Positions 34,528 to 43,031 of a DNA stretch of 64,000 nt are shown in pieces. The DNA is from Desulfocurvus vexinensis DSM 17965 (GTDB taxonomy: Bacteria; Desulfobacterota; Desulfovibrionia; Desulfovibrionales; Desulfovibrionaceae): the NCBI RefSeq assembly GCF_000519125.1, contig NZ_JAEX01000006.1, forward strand, positions 62,001 to 126,000, written 5' to 3'. Every line of letters starts with the position of its first letter. Positions within the stretch are counted from its first letter, which is position 1. The position numbers were made by a program, and so were the translations under genes. The notes under the pieces are model-generated. The model was not told the DNA's origin. It saw nothing but the letters and a program-made list of their open reading frames with translations, and did no database searches.

Positions 34528-37500
34528 CGCCGCGCGGTTCATCCAGCTCAAGGCCTCCGCCGGGGCGGGCAAGACCTACGCCCTGACCGGGCGCTTCCTG
34601 GAGCTGCTGGCCGGGTCCGACGCGGGCGACGACGCGCCCCCGGCCTGCGCCCGGGCCGCCGCCCCGCGCCACGGCTGGCCCGAAATCATGGCCGTGACCT
34701 TCACCAACAAGGCCGCCGCCGAGATGAAGGAGCGCGTGGTGGGCCGCCTCAAGGCCTGCGCCCTGGGCCGGGGCGGCGCCGACGACGCCCCCTGGAGCCG
34801 CGACGAGGCCGCCCTGTGGCTGGCGCGCATCCTGCGCCGCTACGACCAGCTCAACATCCGCACCATCGACAGCCTGCTGCACCTCGTCATGCGCCTGTTC
34901 GCCCTGGAGGCCGGGCTGGCGCCGGACTTCCAGGCCCTGTTCGGCCTGGAGGAGGTCTTCGACGACCTGCTGGACCCCGTGCTGGCCGCCGCCGAGGACC
35001 ACGACGGCCCCGAACGCCGCCTGCTGGCCAGCGCCCTGGAAACCATGCTGCACCTGGAGGGCCGCCCGGGATTCCTGCTGGGCGGGCACTTCCGCGAACG
35101 CCTGGGCAAGGTGCTGGCCTGGCGCCTGAAGAACGACGCGCCCTGCGAAACCGACCCCCGGCGCATCCACGCCGCCCTCGCCGCCCTGCACGCCGACCTC
35201 GCCCGGGTCGCCCGGGCCGTGCAACCGCTGCTGGACGGGTTGCAGGCCAACGCCAATTTCGTCAAATTTCTCGACAAGTGCGCAGCCAGCACCCCCGGCG
35301 GCAAGCTGCCCTCCGACACCTTCGCCACCAAGGCCAGCGTGGACGACTGCCTGAACGCGGCCTCCCGGGGCCGGGGCAGCGCGGCCCTGGACGCGGCCTA
35401 CGCCGCCCTGTGCGAGGCCTACGCGGCCTGCGCCAGCCAGGGGCCCGTCCTGCGCACCGCGCGCGACATGGCCGCCCTGGTGGCCCTGGCCGACCTGATG
35501 CTCGCGGTGCTGGACGGGCTGCAAGCCACGCGCAACGTGCTGCCCACCGCGCGCTGCGAGGCCATGGTCGCCACCATGCTCGCCGAATGCGGCGCGCCCG
35601 ACGCCTTCTGCCGCCTGGGCACGCGCCTGCGCCACATGCTGGTGGACGAATTCCAGGACACCAGCCGCACCCAGTGGCGCGCGCTCTCGCCCCTGGCGGA
35701 GGAATGCCTGTCCAAGGGCGGCAGCGTGCTGCTGGTGGGCGACGTGAAGCAGGCCATCTACGGCTGGCGCGGGGGCGACGCGCGGCTGTTCGACGAGGTG
35801 CCCGCCCAGCCGGAGCTGGCGGCCATGGCGCCCCCCGTGCGGGCCAGCCTGCCCCACAACTGGCGCAGCCGCCCCGAGGTGGTGGCCTTCAACAACGCCT
35901 TCTTCACGCGGCTGGAAACGCCGGAAACGGCCCGGGCCGTGGCTGCGGCCATGCTCCAAAGCGGCCCGCCCCCCGCCGTGGACCTGCTGGCCCAGGCCAT
36001 GACCGAGGCCTTTGCGGGCTGCGTCCAGACCCTGCCCCCGTCCCGCAAGCCCCCCGAAAACGCGGGCGGCTTCGTGCGCCTGACGCGCGTGGAGCCGCCG
36101 GACGGCAACAAGGACGCCCTGGCGGAGGCCGTGCGCGCGCACCTGCGCGAGCTGTTCGCGGAGCTGCGCACGCGCCGCGCCCCGGGCGAGGTGGCCGTGC
36201 TGGTGCGCGACAATACCGAGGCCGCCCTGGTGGCGGGCTGGCTGCTGGACTGGGGCCTGCCGGTGATCACCGAGAACAGCCTGGCCCTGGGCGCGCATCC
36301 GCTGGTGCGCCAGCTCGTGGCCTGGCTGCGCTTCCTGGACTACCCCCTGGACGACCTGGCCCTGTGGGAATTCGTCAGCGGCGAGGAGATCTTCCTGCCC
36401 TGCGCGGGGCTCACGCGGACCGGGCTGACAGACTGGCTGGCCGGACAGGACCACGGCGGGCTCTACCAGCGCCTGCGCGAAGCCTGGCCGGACGTGGCCG
36501 AACGCTTCCTGGCCCGCTGCGTGCGCAAGGCCGGGTTCATGACGCCCTACGACGCCGTGAGCGAGGCCGTGCGCGACCTGCGCGTGCTGGAGCGCCACCC
36601 GGACGGCGCGCCCTACGTGCGCCGCTTCATGGAGATCGTGCACCAGGCCGAACGCGAGGGCCACCAGTCCCTGGCGGCGTTCCTGGACTTCTGGGACGCC
36701 GGAGCCTCGGGCGAGAAGGTGCCCCTGCCCGAGTCCGTGGACGCCGTGCGCATCATGACCATCCATCAGGCCAAGGGCCTGGAATTCCCGGTGGTCGTGG
36801 TGCCCTTCCACCACTGGCGCTTCGAGCCCGGCGGCGAGCCCACGCCTGTGGACTGCCAGGGCCTGCGCCTGCTGGCGCCCCTGCGCCGCGAGATGGGCCC
36901 CGCCTACCACGAGCACGCCGCGCGGACCCTGCTGGAACAGCTCGACCTGCTCTATGTGGCCTGGACGCGCGCCGAAGAGGAGCTGTACTGCCTGCTCACG
37001 GCCACCACGCACTACCGCAGCCAGCGGCCCCTGGTGCGCGCCCTGGAGCTGCTGACGGCGGAGTATCCCTGGGACCCGGGGCCGGATGGCTGGCCGACCT
37101 GCACCTTCGGCGCGGCCCCGGCGGCCCCGGCAGGAGCGGCCCCCGCGCCGCCCGAGGCCGACGCCCCCGCGCCCCCGGCCTGCGCCCCGGCGCCCGAGGC
37201 CGACCCCGAGCCGCCCATGGCCTGGCTGCCGCGCCTGAAGATCCACCGCCATTTCAGCCACGACGTGCCGCGCGAGGCGCTCTTCGGCGGCGGCCCGGTG
37301 TTCGACGCCCGGGCCCGGGGCACCCTGGTCCACGACGCCCTGGACCGCCTGCGCCGCCCCGGCGGGCTGGACCCCGAACGCGCCGCCCGCGCCGCCGTGG
37401 CCGTGCACACCGACCTGCTGCCCCCGGGCGAGGCCGCGCGCGAGGCCGTGGCCGCCGAGGTCCGGGGCATCCTGGACTGGGTGCTCGGGCTGCCGGAGTT

Positions 37501-37768
37501 CCCGGGCTGGGCCGAGCGCGGGCACCCCGAATGCCCCATCCTGACCCCCGAGGGCACCGAGCGCCGCCCGGACCTGCTGGTCACCGACGCCCACGAGACC
37601 GTGGTGGTGGAATACAAGACCGGCCAGCCCAGCCCGGACCACGAGCGCCAGGTGCGCGACTACATGGCCCTGCTGGCGGCCATGGACGGCGCGGCGCGCG
37701 TTGCGCCCGCCATGCGCGCCGTGATCCTCTACCTGGACCTCAAGACCGTGCGCGAGGTGCGGCCATGA
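34520..37768 (+). CDS. addA: UvrD/RecB-type helicase-nuclease, AddA-like
   Basis: A 1082-residue superfamily 1 helicase with a C-terminal nuclease. Walker A is KASAGAGKTYAL (about 11-22), motif Ia AVTFTNKAAAEMKERV, motif II LVDEFQDTSRTQWR, motif III GDVKQAIYGWRGGD, motif IV NWRSRP, motif V MTIHQAKGLEFP and motif VI LLYVAWTRAEEELY. The RecB-family nuclease has RGTLVHDAL, then EYKTGQP (about 1033-1039). With the nuclease subunit downstream it would form an AddAB-type double-strand-break resection complex. The start overlaps the upstream EamA gene and the stop overlaps the DUF523 start in ATGA. Confidence 0.9.
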   Translation: MPDAARFIQLKASAGAGKTYALTGRFLELLAGSDAGDDAPPACARAAAPRHGWPEIMAVTFTNKAAAEMKERVVGRLKACALGRGGADDAPWSRDEAALWLARILRRYDQLNIRTIDSLLHLVMRLFALEAGLAPDFQALFGLEEVFDDLLDPVLAAAEDHDGPERRLLASALETMLHLEGRPGFLLGGHFRERLGKVLAWRLKNDAPCETDPRRIHAALAALHADLARVARAVQPLLDGLQANANFVKFLDKCAASTPGGKLPSDTFATKASVDDCLNAASRGRGSAALDAAYAALCEAYAACASQGPVLRTARDMAALVALADLMLAVLDGLQATRNVLPTARCEAMVATMLAECGAPDAFCRLGTRLRHMLVDEFQDTSRTQWRALSPLAEECLSKGGSVLLVGDVKQAIYGWRGGDARLFDEVPAQPELAAMAPPVRASLPHNWRSRPEVVAFNNAFFTRLETPETARAVAAAMLQSGPPPAVDLLAQAMTEAFAGCVQTLPPSRKPPENAGGFVRLTRVEPPDGNKDALAEAVRAHLRELFAELRTRRAPGEVAVLVRDNTEAALVAGWLLDWGLPVITENSLALGAHPLVRQLVAWLRFLDYPLDDLALWEFVSGEEIFLPCAGLTRTGLTDWLAGQDHGGLYQRLREAWPDVAERFLARCVRKAGFMTPYDAVSEAVRDLRVLERHPDGAPYVRRFMEIVHQAEREGHQSLAAFLDFWDAGASGEKVPLPESVDAVRIMTIHQAKGLEFPVVVVPFHHWRFEPGGEPTPVDCQGLRLLAPLRREMGPAYHEHAARTLLEQLDLLYVAWTRAEEELYCLLTATTHYRSQRPLVRALELLTAEYPWDPGPDGWPTCTFGAAPAAPAGAAPAPPEADAPAPPACAPAPEADPEPPMAWLPRLKIHRHFSHDVPREALFGGGPVFDARARGTLVHDALDRLRRPGGLDPERAARAAVAVHTDLLPPGEAAREAVAAEVRGILDWVLGLPEFPGWAERGHPECPILTPEGTERRPDLLVTDAHETVVVEYKTGQPSPDHERQVRDYMALLAAMDGAARVAPAMRAVILYLDLKTVREVRP

Positions 37769-38253
37769 ACGATTCTTCCGGCGCCCGTCCCGTGCGCTAC
37801 GTGGTCAGCGCCTGCCTGGCGGGCATCCACAGCCGCTACAACGGCGAGCGCAAGGCCGTGAACGCCGTGCTGGACCTCATCCGCCAGGGCGTGGCCCTGC
37901 CCGTGTGCCCCGAGCAGCTGGGCGGCCTGCCCACCCCGCGCCCGCCGTGCGAGATCGTACCCGGGGCGCCGGGCTGCCCCGCGCGGGTGGTCAACCGCCT
38001 GGGGGTGGACCAGAGCGCCGAATTCCACTGCGGCGCCCAGGAGGCCCTGCGCCTGGCCCAGCTCTTCGGCGCCACCCGCGCCGTGCTCAAGGCCGGTTCG
38101 CCCTCCTGCGGCAGCGGGCAGGTCTACGACGGCACCTTCAGCGGACGGCGCGTGCCCGGCGACGGCGTGCTGGCCGCCGTCCTCAAGGCCGCAGGCATCG
38201 AGGTGCTGGACGAAAACGACCTGGCACGCGAACTCGGGGCGGGCCCGCCATGA
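37765..38253 (+). CDS. DUF523 family protein
   Basis: A 162-residue cytoplasmic protein with the family marks SACLAGIHSRYNGERK, LPVCPEQLGGLPTPRPPCEI, LKAGSPSCGSGQVYDGTFSG and GDGVLAAVLKAAGIEVLDEND. The spaced Cys residues (18, about 54, about 64, and SCG near 113) suggest metal or Fe-S binding or a redox role; the function is unknown. It is wedged between addA and addB with ATGA overlaps on both sides, so the three are translated in a coupled way. Whether it serves the AddAB complex or is a passenger is not known. Confidence 0.88.
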   Translation: MNDSSGARPVRYVVSACLAGIHSRYNGERKAVNAVLDLIRQGVALPVCPEQLGGLPTPRPPCEIVPGAPGCPARVVNRLGVDQSAEFHCGAQEALRLAQLFGATRAVLKAGSPSCGSGQVYDGTFSGRRVPGDGVLAAVLKAAGIEVLDENDLARELGAGPP

Positions 38254-41201
38254 AGCCCATCCTGGTGGCGGACTGGCGCGCGGACTGCATCGCCGCCCTG
38301 GCCGACCTGCTCCTGGGCCCGAACGGCCCCGGCGGGGCGGACCTGCGGCGCTGTCTCGTGGTCTTCCCCCACCGCCGCCCGGCGCGGCACCTGATGCACC
38401 ATCTGGCCACCCGCGCCGACGTGCCCAAGCCGCTGTTTCTGCCGCGCATGACGGCGGTGGACCAGTGGCTGCCCGCCCTGGCCCGCGAGCTGGACCCCGC
38501 GCCCCTGCGCACGGCGGGCCTGCTGGACCGCGTGGGCCTTTTGCGCGAGGCCGTGGCCGCCCTGCCCCGCCCCGGCCCCCTGCGCGCGCTGGCCGCCGCG
38601 CCCGAGCGCTTCTTCCCCTGGGGCCGCCACCTGGCCGGGCTGATGGAAGAACTGCTGCGCCACGGCGCCACGCCCCAGGACCTGCACCACCTCCAGGGCG
38701 AGGTCCACGACACCGCCGCCGCCCTGCTCGAACGCCTGCGGGCCATCCACGACGGCTACCTGCGCGCCCTGGACGCCCGGGGCTGGACCACCCCGGGGCT
38801 GGACGCCGCCCGCGTGGCGCGCCGGGCGGACGAGCTGCCCGCCCTGCTGGCCGGGTGGCAGGTCTTCCTGGTCGGCTTCCACGCGCCCACAGGCACGGAA
38901 ATGGCCGTGCTGCGCGCCCTGGCCGAGGCCGAAACGGCCCAGGTGGTCTGGCACTCCGACCCGGCCCTGGCCCGGAACCCCGCCCGCGCCCACTGGGCCT
39001 GCCGCGAGCACGCCCGCTGGCTGGCCGACTGGCACGCCCGGGCCGAACCCCTGGGCCCCGCGGCCCAGGACACCGCGCCCGCAGTGCGCTTCCACGAAGG
39101 CTTCGACCTGCATTCGCAGCTGGGCGCCCTGCGCGCCGTGCTGGCCGACCCCGGCGCCCGGCAGGGCCACGGCGACACCGCCGTGATCCTGCCCGACACC
39201 GGCGCGCTGATGCCCGTGTTGCATCACCTGCCCGTGAAGGACGTGAACATCTCCATGGGCTACCCCCTGGCGCGCTCCAGCCTGCTGCGGCTGGTGGAAA
39301 CCGTGCTGCGGCTCCAGGAGACCTCGCCCGGCCCAGGGCGCTACGCCTGGCGCGAGGTGGTGGCGCTGATCCGCCACCCCTATGTGAAGATGCTCGAACC
39401 CCGGCCCGGGCTGCCCCTGCGCGGGCTGCTGCGCGAGATGGAGCGGGCCATCCGCCGGGGCGGCACCGTGTTCGCGCCCCTGGACTGGGCCCCCGACCCG
39501 GCGGCCCTGCCCGAAGGCACCCTGCCCCCGGAGGCGGACCCGGAGCAGGCCCTGGCCCTGCTGCGCGAGGCCCTGGAGGCCTGCCTCACGGCCTTCGAGG
39601 GCCTGGGCAGCCTGGAGGCCCTGGGCCGGGCCCTGCTGGGGCTGGCCCGGGCCCTGGTGCCCGAGGGCGGCGAGCAGACCTGGCACCGCTTCCCCGTGGA
39701 CGCCGAATGCCTCTACCGCCTGACCGCCGTGGTCGTGCCCGCACTCACGGACAGCCATATCAGCCGCGACCCCGCCGGGCAGGGCGTGCTGTTCTCCATC
39801 CTGCGCCAGATGCTGGCCGCCGAGCGCGTGCCCTTCGAGGCCGAGCCGCTGACCGGGCTCCAGGTGCTGGGCATGCTCGAATCGCGCCTGCTGCGCTTCG
39901 CGCGGGTCTGCGTGCTGGACGCCACCGAAGAGCACCTGCCCGGCTCCCCGGCCCACGACCCGCTGCTGCCCGACCCGCTGCGCGCCCTGCTGGGCCTGCC
40001 CGACGCCCGCCAGCGCGCCCAGGTGGCGGCGCACAACTTCCACCGCCTGGTGGCCGGGGCCCGCGAGGTGCACCTGTTCTACCACACCGGCGTCTCCGGC
40101 AGCGGGCCCCTGGGCGGGCGCAGCGTGCGCAGCCGCTTCGTGGAACAACTGCTGTGGGAAGAGGAAAAACGCCTGGGCCGCATCGTCCGGGGCAACGACG
40201 GCGGGCCCCTGGACACCCTGGCCCTGCCCGTGCGGCCCCTGCCCCGGCCCACCCCGGGGCTGGCCAAGACCCCGGCCATCCACGCCCGCCTGCAACGCCT
40301 GCTCACCACCCGCGCCCTGTCGCCCAGCCTGCTGGACGACTACCTCGCCTGCCCGCTGCGCTTCTTCCACAAGCGCCTGACGCCCCTGCGCGAGCCCGAC
40401 ACCGTCAGCGAGGACGGCGACCACCGCGAGCTGGGCACCCTGGTCCACGCCGTGCTCAAGGATTTCCTGGCCCCGCTGCGCGAGCGACGCACGAACCTCG
40501 CGGCCCTGGACCCGGCCCCCCTGCTGGACGAGTTCTCCGCCCGCCTGGAGGCCGCGCCCTTCTTCCGCCAGATGCCCTACGACCTGCGCCTGGGCCTGCG
40601 GGCCGTGGGCCGCGAACGGCTGCGCCGCTTCCTGGCCAGCTCGCCCGAGACCACCGTTGTGCTGCTGGAACACCCGGTGCAGGCCGCCCTGGCCGTGGAC
40701 GCACTGGACGTGCGCCTGGAAGGCACGCTGGACCGCGTGGACCGCCGCCCGGGCGGCGACGTGGTGCTGGACTACAAGACCGGGGCCCTGGCCCCCCCGC
40801 CGCTGTCGGCCTGGCGCGACGAGGCGCTGTGGGAGCGCGTGGAGGCCTGGGAGCCCGGGCGCGACCCCGGGCTGCTGGCCGACCTGCACGCGGCCCTGCG
40901 CGGCGTGCAGCTGCCGCTCTACGGCTGGCTCTACTGGCAGACCACCGACATCCTGCCCGCCAACGCGGCCTGGGTGGAGCTGCGCGACAGCGGCGCGGAA
41001 AAGCCCCTGTTCGGCGAGCGCATGGTGCCCCACGAGCGCGAAACGGCCCTGACCGAGCTGACGCCCCTGGCCGTGCGCCTGCTGGTGCGCCACATGCGCG
41101 AGGACGAGCGCTTCGAGGCCGCCCCGGGGCCGCACTGTGCGTGGTGCCCCTTCGGCTTCTCCTGCCCCCTGCCCGGCCCCCGGCCCCGGGCCCGGGGCTG
41201 A
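38250..41201 (+). CDS. addB: AddB-like helicase/nuclease subunit with Fe-S PD-(D/E)XK domain
   Basis: A 983-residue partner of AddA. The N-terminal part carries a degenerate helicase fold. The C-terminus is a RecB-type nuclease: SPSLLDDYLACPLRFFHKRL (first Cys), ELGTLVHAVLKDFL, LDRVDRRPGGDVVLDYKTG (catalytic D-x-K) and a terminal C-x2-C-x5-C (CAWCPFGFSC), which with the earlier Cys would bind a [4Fe-4S] cluster as in AddB. No clean Walker A is seen, in contrast to Bacillus AddB, so it may be a structural/nuclease subunit. The start is the ATG overlapping the DUF523 stop. Confidence 0.85.
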   Translation: MKPILVADWRADCIAALADLLLGPNGPGGADLRRCLVVFPHRRPARHLMHHLATRADVPKPLFLPRMTAVDQWLPALARELDPAPLRTAGLLDRVGLLREAVAALPRPGPLRALAAAPERFFPWGRHLAGLMEELLRHGATPQDLHHLQGEVHDTAAALLERLRAIHDGYLRALDARGWTTPGLDAARVARRADELPALLAGWQVFLVGFHAPTGTEMAVLRALAEAETAQVVWHSDPALARNPARAHWACREHARWLADWHARAEPLGPAAQDTAPAVRFHEGFDLHSQLGALRAVLADPGARQGHGDTAVILPDTGALMPVLHHLPVKDVNISMGYPLARSSLLRLVETVLRLQETSPGPGRYAWREVVALIRHPYVKMLEPRPGLPLRGLLREMERAIRRGGTVFAPLDWAPDPAALPEGTLPPEADPEQALALLREALEACLTAFEGLGSLEALGRALLGLARALVPEGGEQTWHRFPVDAECLYRLTAVVVPALTDSHISRDPAGQGVLFSILRQMLAAERVPFEAEPLTGLQVLGMLESRLLRFARVCVLDATEEHLPGSPAHDPLLPDPLRALLGLPDARQRAQVAAHNFHRLVAGAREVHLFYHTGVSGSGPLGGRSVRSRFVEQLLWEEEKRLGRIVRGNDGGPLDTLALPVRPLPRPTPGLAKTPAIHARLQRLLTTRALSPSLLDDYLACPLRFFHKRLTPLREPDTVSEDGDHRELGTLVHAVLKDFLAPLRERRTNLAALDPAPLLDEFSARLEAAPFFRQMPYDLRLGLRAVGRERLRRFLASSPETTVVLLEHPVQAALAVDALDVRLEGTLDRVDRRPGGDVVLDYKTGALAPPPLSAWRDEALWERVEAWEPGRDPGLLADLHAALRGVQLPLYGWLYWQTTDILPANAAWVELRDSGAEKPLFGERMVPHERETALTELTPLAVRLLVRHMREDERFEAAPGPHCAWCPFGFSCPLPGPRPRARG

Positions 41202-41242
41202 CGGAGCCCGGCGCACCCTCCCCCGCAACGCGCCGCGCCGCC

Positions 41243-41431
41243 TCAGGCCGGGGCGGGCACGGGCTCGGGCCACCCCCGGCCCTTGCGCAGGGCCAGATGG
41301 CGCAGGCACAGCCGCGCCCGGGTCCGGTCGCGGCAATACGGCCCCCGGGGGGCGGCGCAGGCGCCCAGGAAAGGACAGGCCGCGCGCACGGCACCGCCAG
41401 GCCCATGCGGTCGCAGGACAGTCAGCGTCAT
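41243..41431 (-). CDS. Small cysteine-rich protein, hypothetical
   Basis: A 62-codon ORF convergent with addB. It holds four Cys in the order CPFLGAC...YC...CLRHLALRKG, which could form a small metal-binding knuckle. The ribosome-binding site is weak. I do not recognise it; it could be a spurious ORF in GC-rich sequence, where minus-strand reading frames stay open easily. The Cys-Pro-Phe spacing argues mildly for a real gene. Confidence 0.35.
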   Translation of the reverse strand: MTLTVLRPHGPGGAVRAACPFLGACAAPRGPYCRDRTRARLCLRHLALRKGRGWPEPVPAPA

Positions 41432-41551
41432 GGCCGCAGCCTAGGCCCGGCGGATGGCAGCCCCGTGGCAGGCCGGGAACGTTTGCGCGCACGGCGGACG
41501 GACGCGGCCCCAGCCGCCACAAGGCCCGCGCCCCGCCGGAAAACATGGCCA

Positions 41552-41746
41552 CCCGGGCAAAGCGGCCCTGGCATCGCGGACCCAGGGCCCAAGCCCCACA
41601 GGGGAACGCTCGTGCGCCCGGGCAGGCGGCCCCGGCGTCGCGGCCCCAGAGCCGGAACCCCGCCACGGGGGCACGCGCGCGCCCGGCAGGGGCAGCCCTG
41701 GCCGGGCTCGCAACGTCGGCCAGGATGCTGCGGGGGGAGCTGCGCG
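41552..41746. repeat. Imperfect tandem repeat, period about 65 bp, three copies
   Basis: Copies start at 41552 (CCCGGGCAAAGCGGCCC), 41617 (CCCGGGCAGGCGGCCCC) and 41682 (CCCGGCAGGGGCAGCCC). The first two match at roughly three quarters of positions by eye; the third is decayed. No convincing gene covers the block; open frames across it are low-complexity. Confidence 0.5.
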
Positions 41747-41778
41747 CACCCTGCGGGCTGCCCCGTGGCCGCCGGGGC

Positions 41779-41865
41779 GCATCCCGCGGGCGGGCGACAG
41801 GCGACGCCCCTTATCCTGGTCCACGGACTCCGCGCACGTGCATCCCGCAGGCGGGCGGCAGGCGG
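41779..41865. repeat. 26-bp direct repeat, three mismatches
   Basis: GCATCCCGC-R-GGCGGGCG-R-CAGGCG-R occurs at 41779-41804 and 41840-41865, start-to-start distance 61. With the tandem block just before it, this makes 41.5-41.9 kb a repeat-rich non-coding stretch of about 350 bases. Confidence 0.55.
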
Positions 41866-41921
41866 AGCGGGCCGCCCCCGGGACGCCCCCTCGCAGGACA
41901 GAAATCCCCCGCCGACGCCCA

Positions 41922-41950
41922 TTGCGCGTATACCGTTTTTGGGCTATGTT
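41922..41950 (+). promoter_or_regulatory. Candidate promoter of the orphan gene at 42081
   Basis: TTGCGC (41922-41927), 17-base spacer, TATGTT (41945-41950). It would give a 5' leader of about 125 bases. Confidence 0.5.
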
Positions 41951-41978
41951 CACACGCAGCAGTTCGCAATGCCGCGCC

Positions 41979-41998
41979 TGTATCCCATACATGATACA
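41979..41998. promoter_or_regulatory. Operator-like inverted repeat TGTATC-N8-GATACA
   Basis: A perfect 6+6 palindrome with an eight-base AT-rich spacer (CCATACAT), about 22 bases downstream of the expected transcription start, where a repressor would block elongation. The regulator is unknown. Confidence 0.5.
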
Positions 41999-42080
41999 TC
42001 CGGGCGACACCATGGAACGGCTGGTCGGCGGGAAACGGGGCGCGGCCCCTCGCGGCGGCGCAGCGGATGCGGGGAGAAGG

Positions 42081-42377
42081 ATGAAGCTGTACAAGACCTA
42101 CAGCGGCGGAAATTTTCCAAAGACCTATCTCGTCATGGAACGGGACGAACAGCCCGAAAAAATCGTCCCCTTCAACATTCTATACATCTTCGGAACCCTG
42201 AAGCTCATCAAGGGCGCGCTGATGCCCTCGCACCTGCCCTTCTCCAAGGGCGGCCAGCGGCGCATCGCCGAGGTCGTGGACGAAGCGGGCTACTGCTTCT
42301 ACAAATGGCCCGGCAAGATCCTCGGCATGGAACTCGGCGACATCCTCGAAGTGGACGACGACACCCCCAAGGACTGA
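42081..42377 (+). CDS. Hypothetical 98-residue protein
   Basis: I do not recognise this protein. It begins MKLYKTYSGGNFPKTYLVME, has a central amphipathic segment (PFNILYIFGTLKLIKGAL, about 30-47), one Cys and an acidic C-terminus (GDILEVDDDTPKD). No membrane segment or known motif is evident. GGGAGAAGG immediately before the ATG is a strong ribosome-binding site; longer in-frame starts upstream run through low-complexity sequence and are not credible. It has its own likely promoter and a palindromic operator and marks the left edge of the accessory region. Codon use is moderately GC-rich, like the host. Confidence 0.7.
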   Translation: MKLYKTYSGGNFPKTYLVMERDEQPEKIVPFNILYIFGTLKLIKGALMPSHLPFSKGGQRRIAEVVDEAGYCFYKWPGKILGMELGDILEVDDDTPKD

Positions 42378-43031
42378 CCACAGCCCGCCCGGCAGGGCGG
42401 CGCTGTCCGGCGGGGGAAGGGGGGACGCTTGCCCCTGTGCGCGCCCCGCCAGCCCCTGCAGCATCCGACGCCCTGCCGCCTCCTGTTTGTACTGCGTGTC
42501 GGCCCTGCCCATTCTGCTATCACCTCGCGCCCTCGCGGGGACAGTGCCCCTTGGTCGAGGCAAGGAGCAGGGCTTTGGGCTGGGTGCCGGAATGCGGTGC
42601 CTCTTGCTCGGCATGGAACAAACGATCCCTCCACGAACGGCGCATCGGCCTGATCCAGTCCGACGCCAAGTTCATTGACGAGCGAGAGGATATTGGCGAA
42701 TATTTCTGGCCTGTCCGTGGGTGAGGCGTTGAGCAACGCCGCTATCCGTCCGGCCAGGAGCGTTCACGCCGGAGAAGAAGGCGCGCGGGGTCGCAGATAT
42801 CGCAGCCTGGCACGGATTGCTGCGGATGCATCGCAAGCGTTTGTCGATGAAGTGTAATGTCGCAGCATCTTCGACGGAGAAGCCTTAAGCGGCTTGGTGA
42901 CCACGCCGGGTCTTGGACTGGAACGGGCGTACCCAGAAAACACTAGTGCTGGTAGATGATATGACGACATCACAGCCCAAACTCGCTTCGGGACGTGAGA
43001 TTGCGTTGTCCGCGCATAACGAGGGGATATA
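42378..43031. other. Island left flank with no intact gene
   Basis: About 650 bases in which GC drops toward the island. Short open frames on both strands (for example a minus-strand one from 42736 beginning MLNASPTDRPEIFANILSLV) look protein-like for a few dozen residues and then turn to low complexity, which suits decayed gene fragments. No IS inverted repeats, tRNA gene or attachment-site duplication could be recognised by eye. Confidence 0.4.

Noticed and set aside
41454-42080. N-terminal extension of the 98-residue orphan protein
   Set aside because: The upstream in-frame sequence runs through tandem repeats and a promoter; a strong Shine-Dalgarno site sits at 42072-42080.
42299-42736. 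145-residue minus-strand ORF before the island
   Set aside because: Only the first 40 or so residues look protein-like; the rest is low-complexity and overlaps the orphan gene's 3' end.
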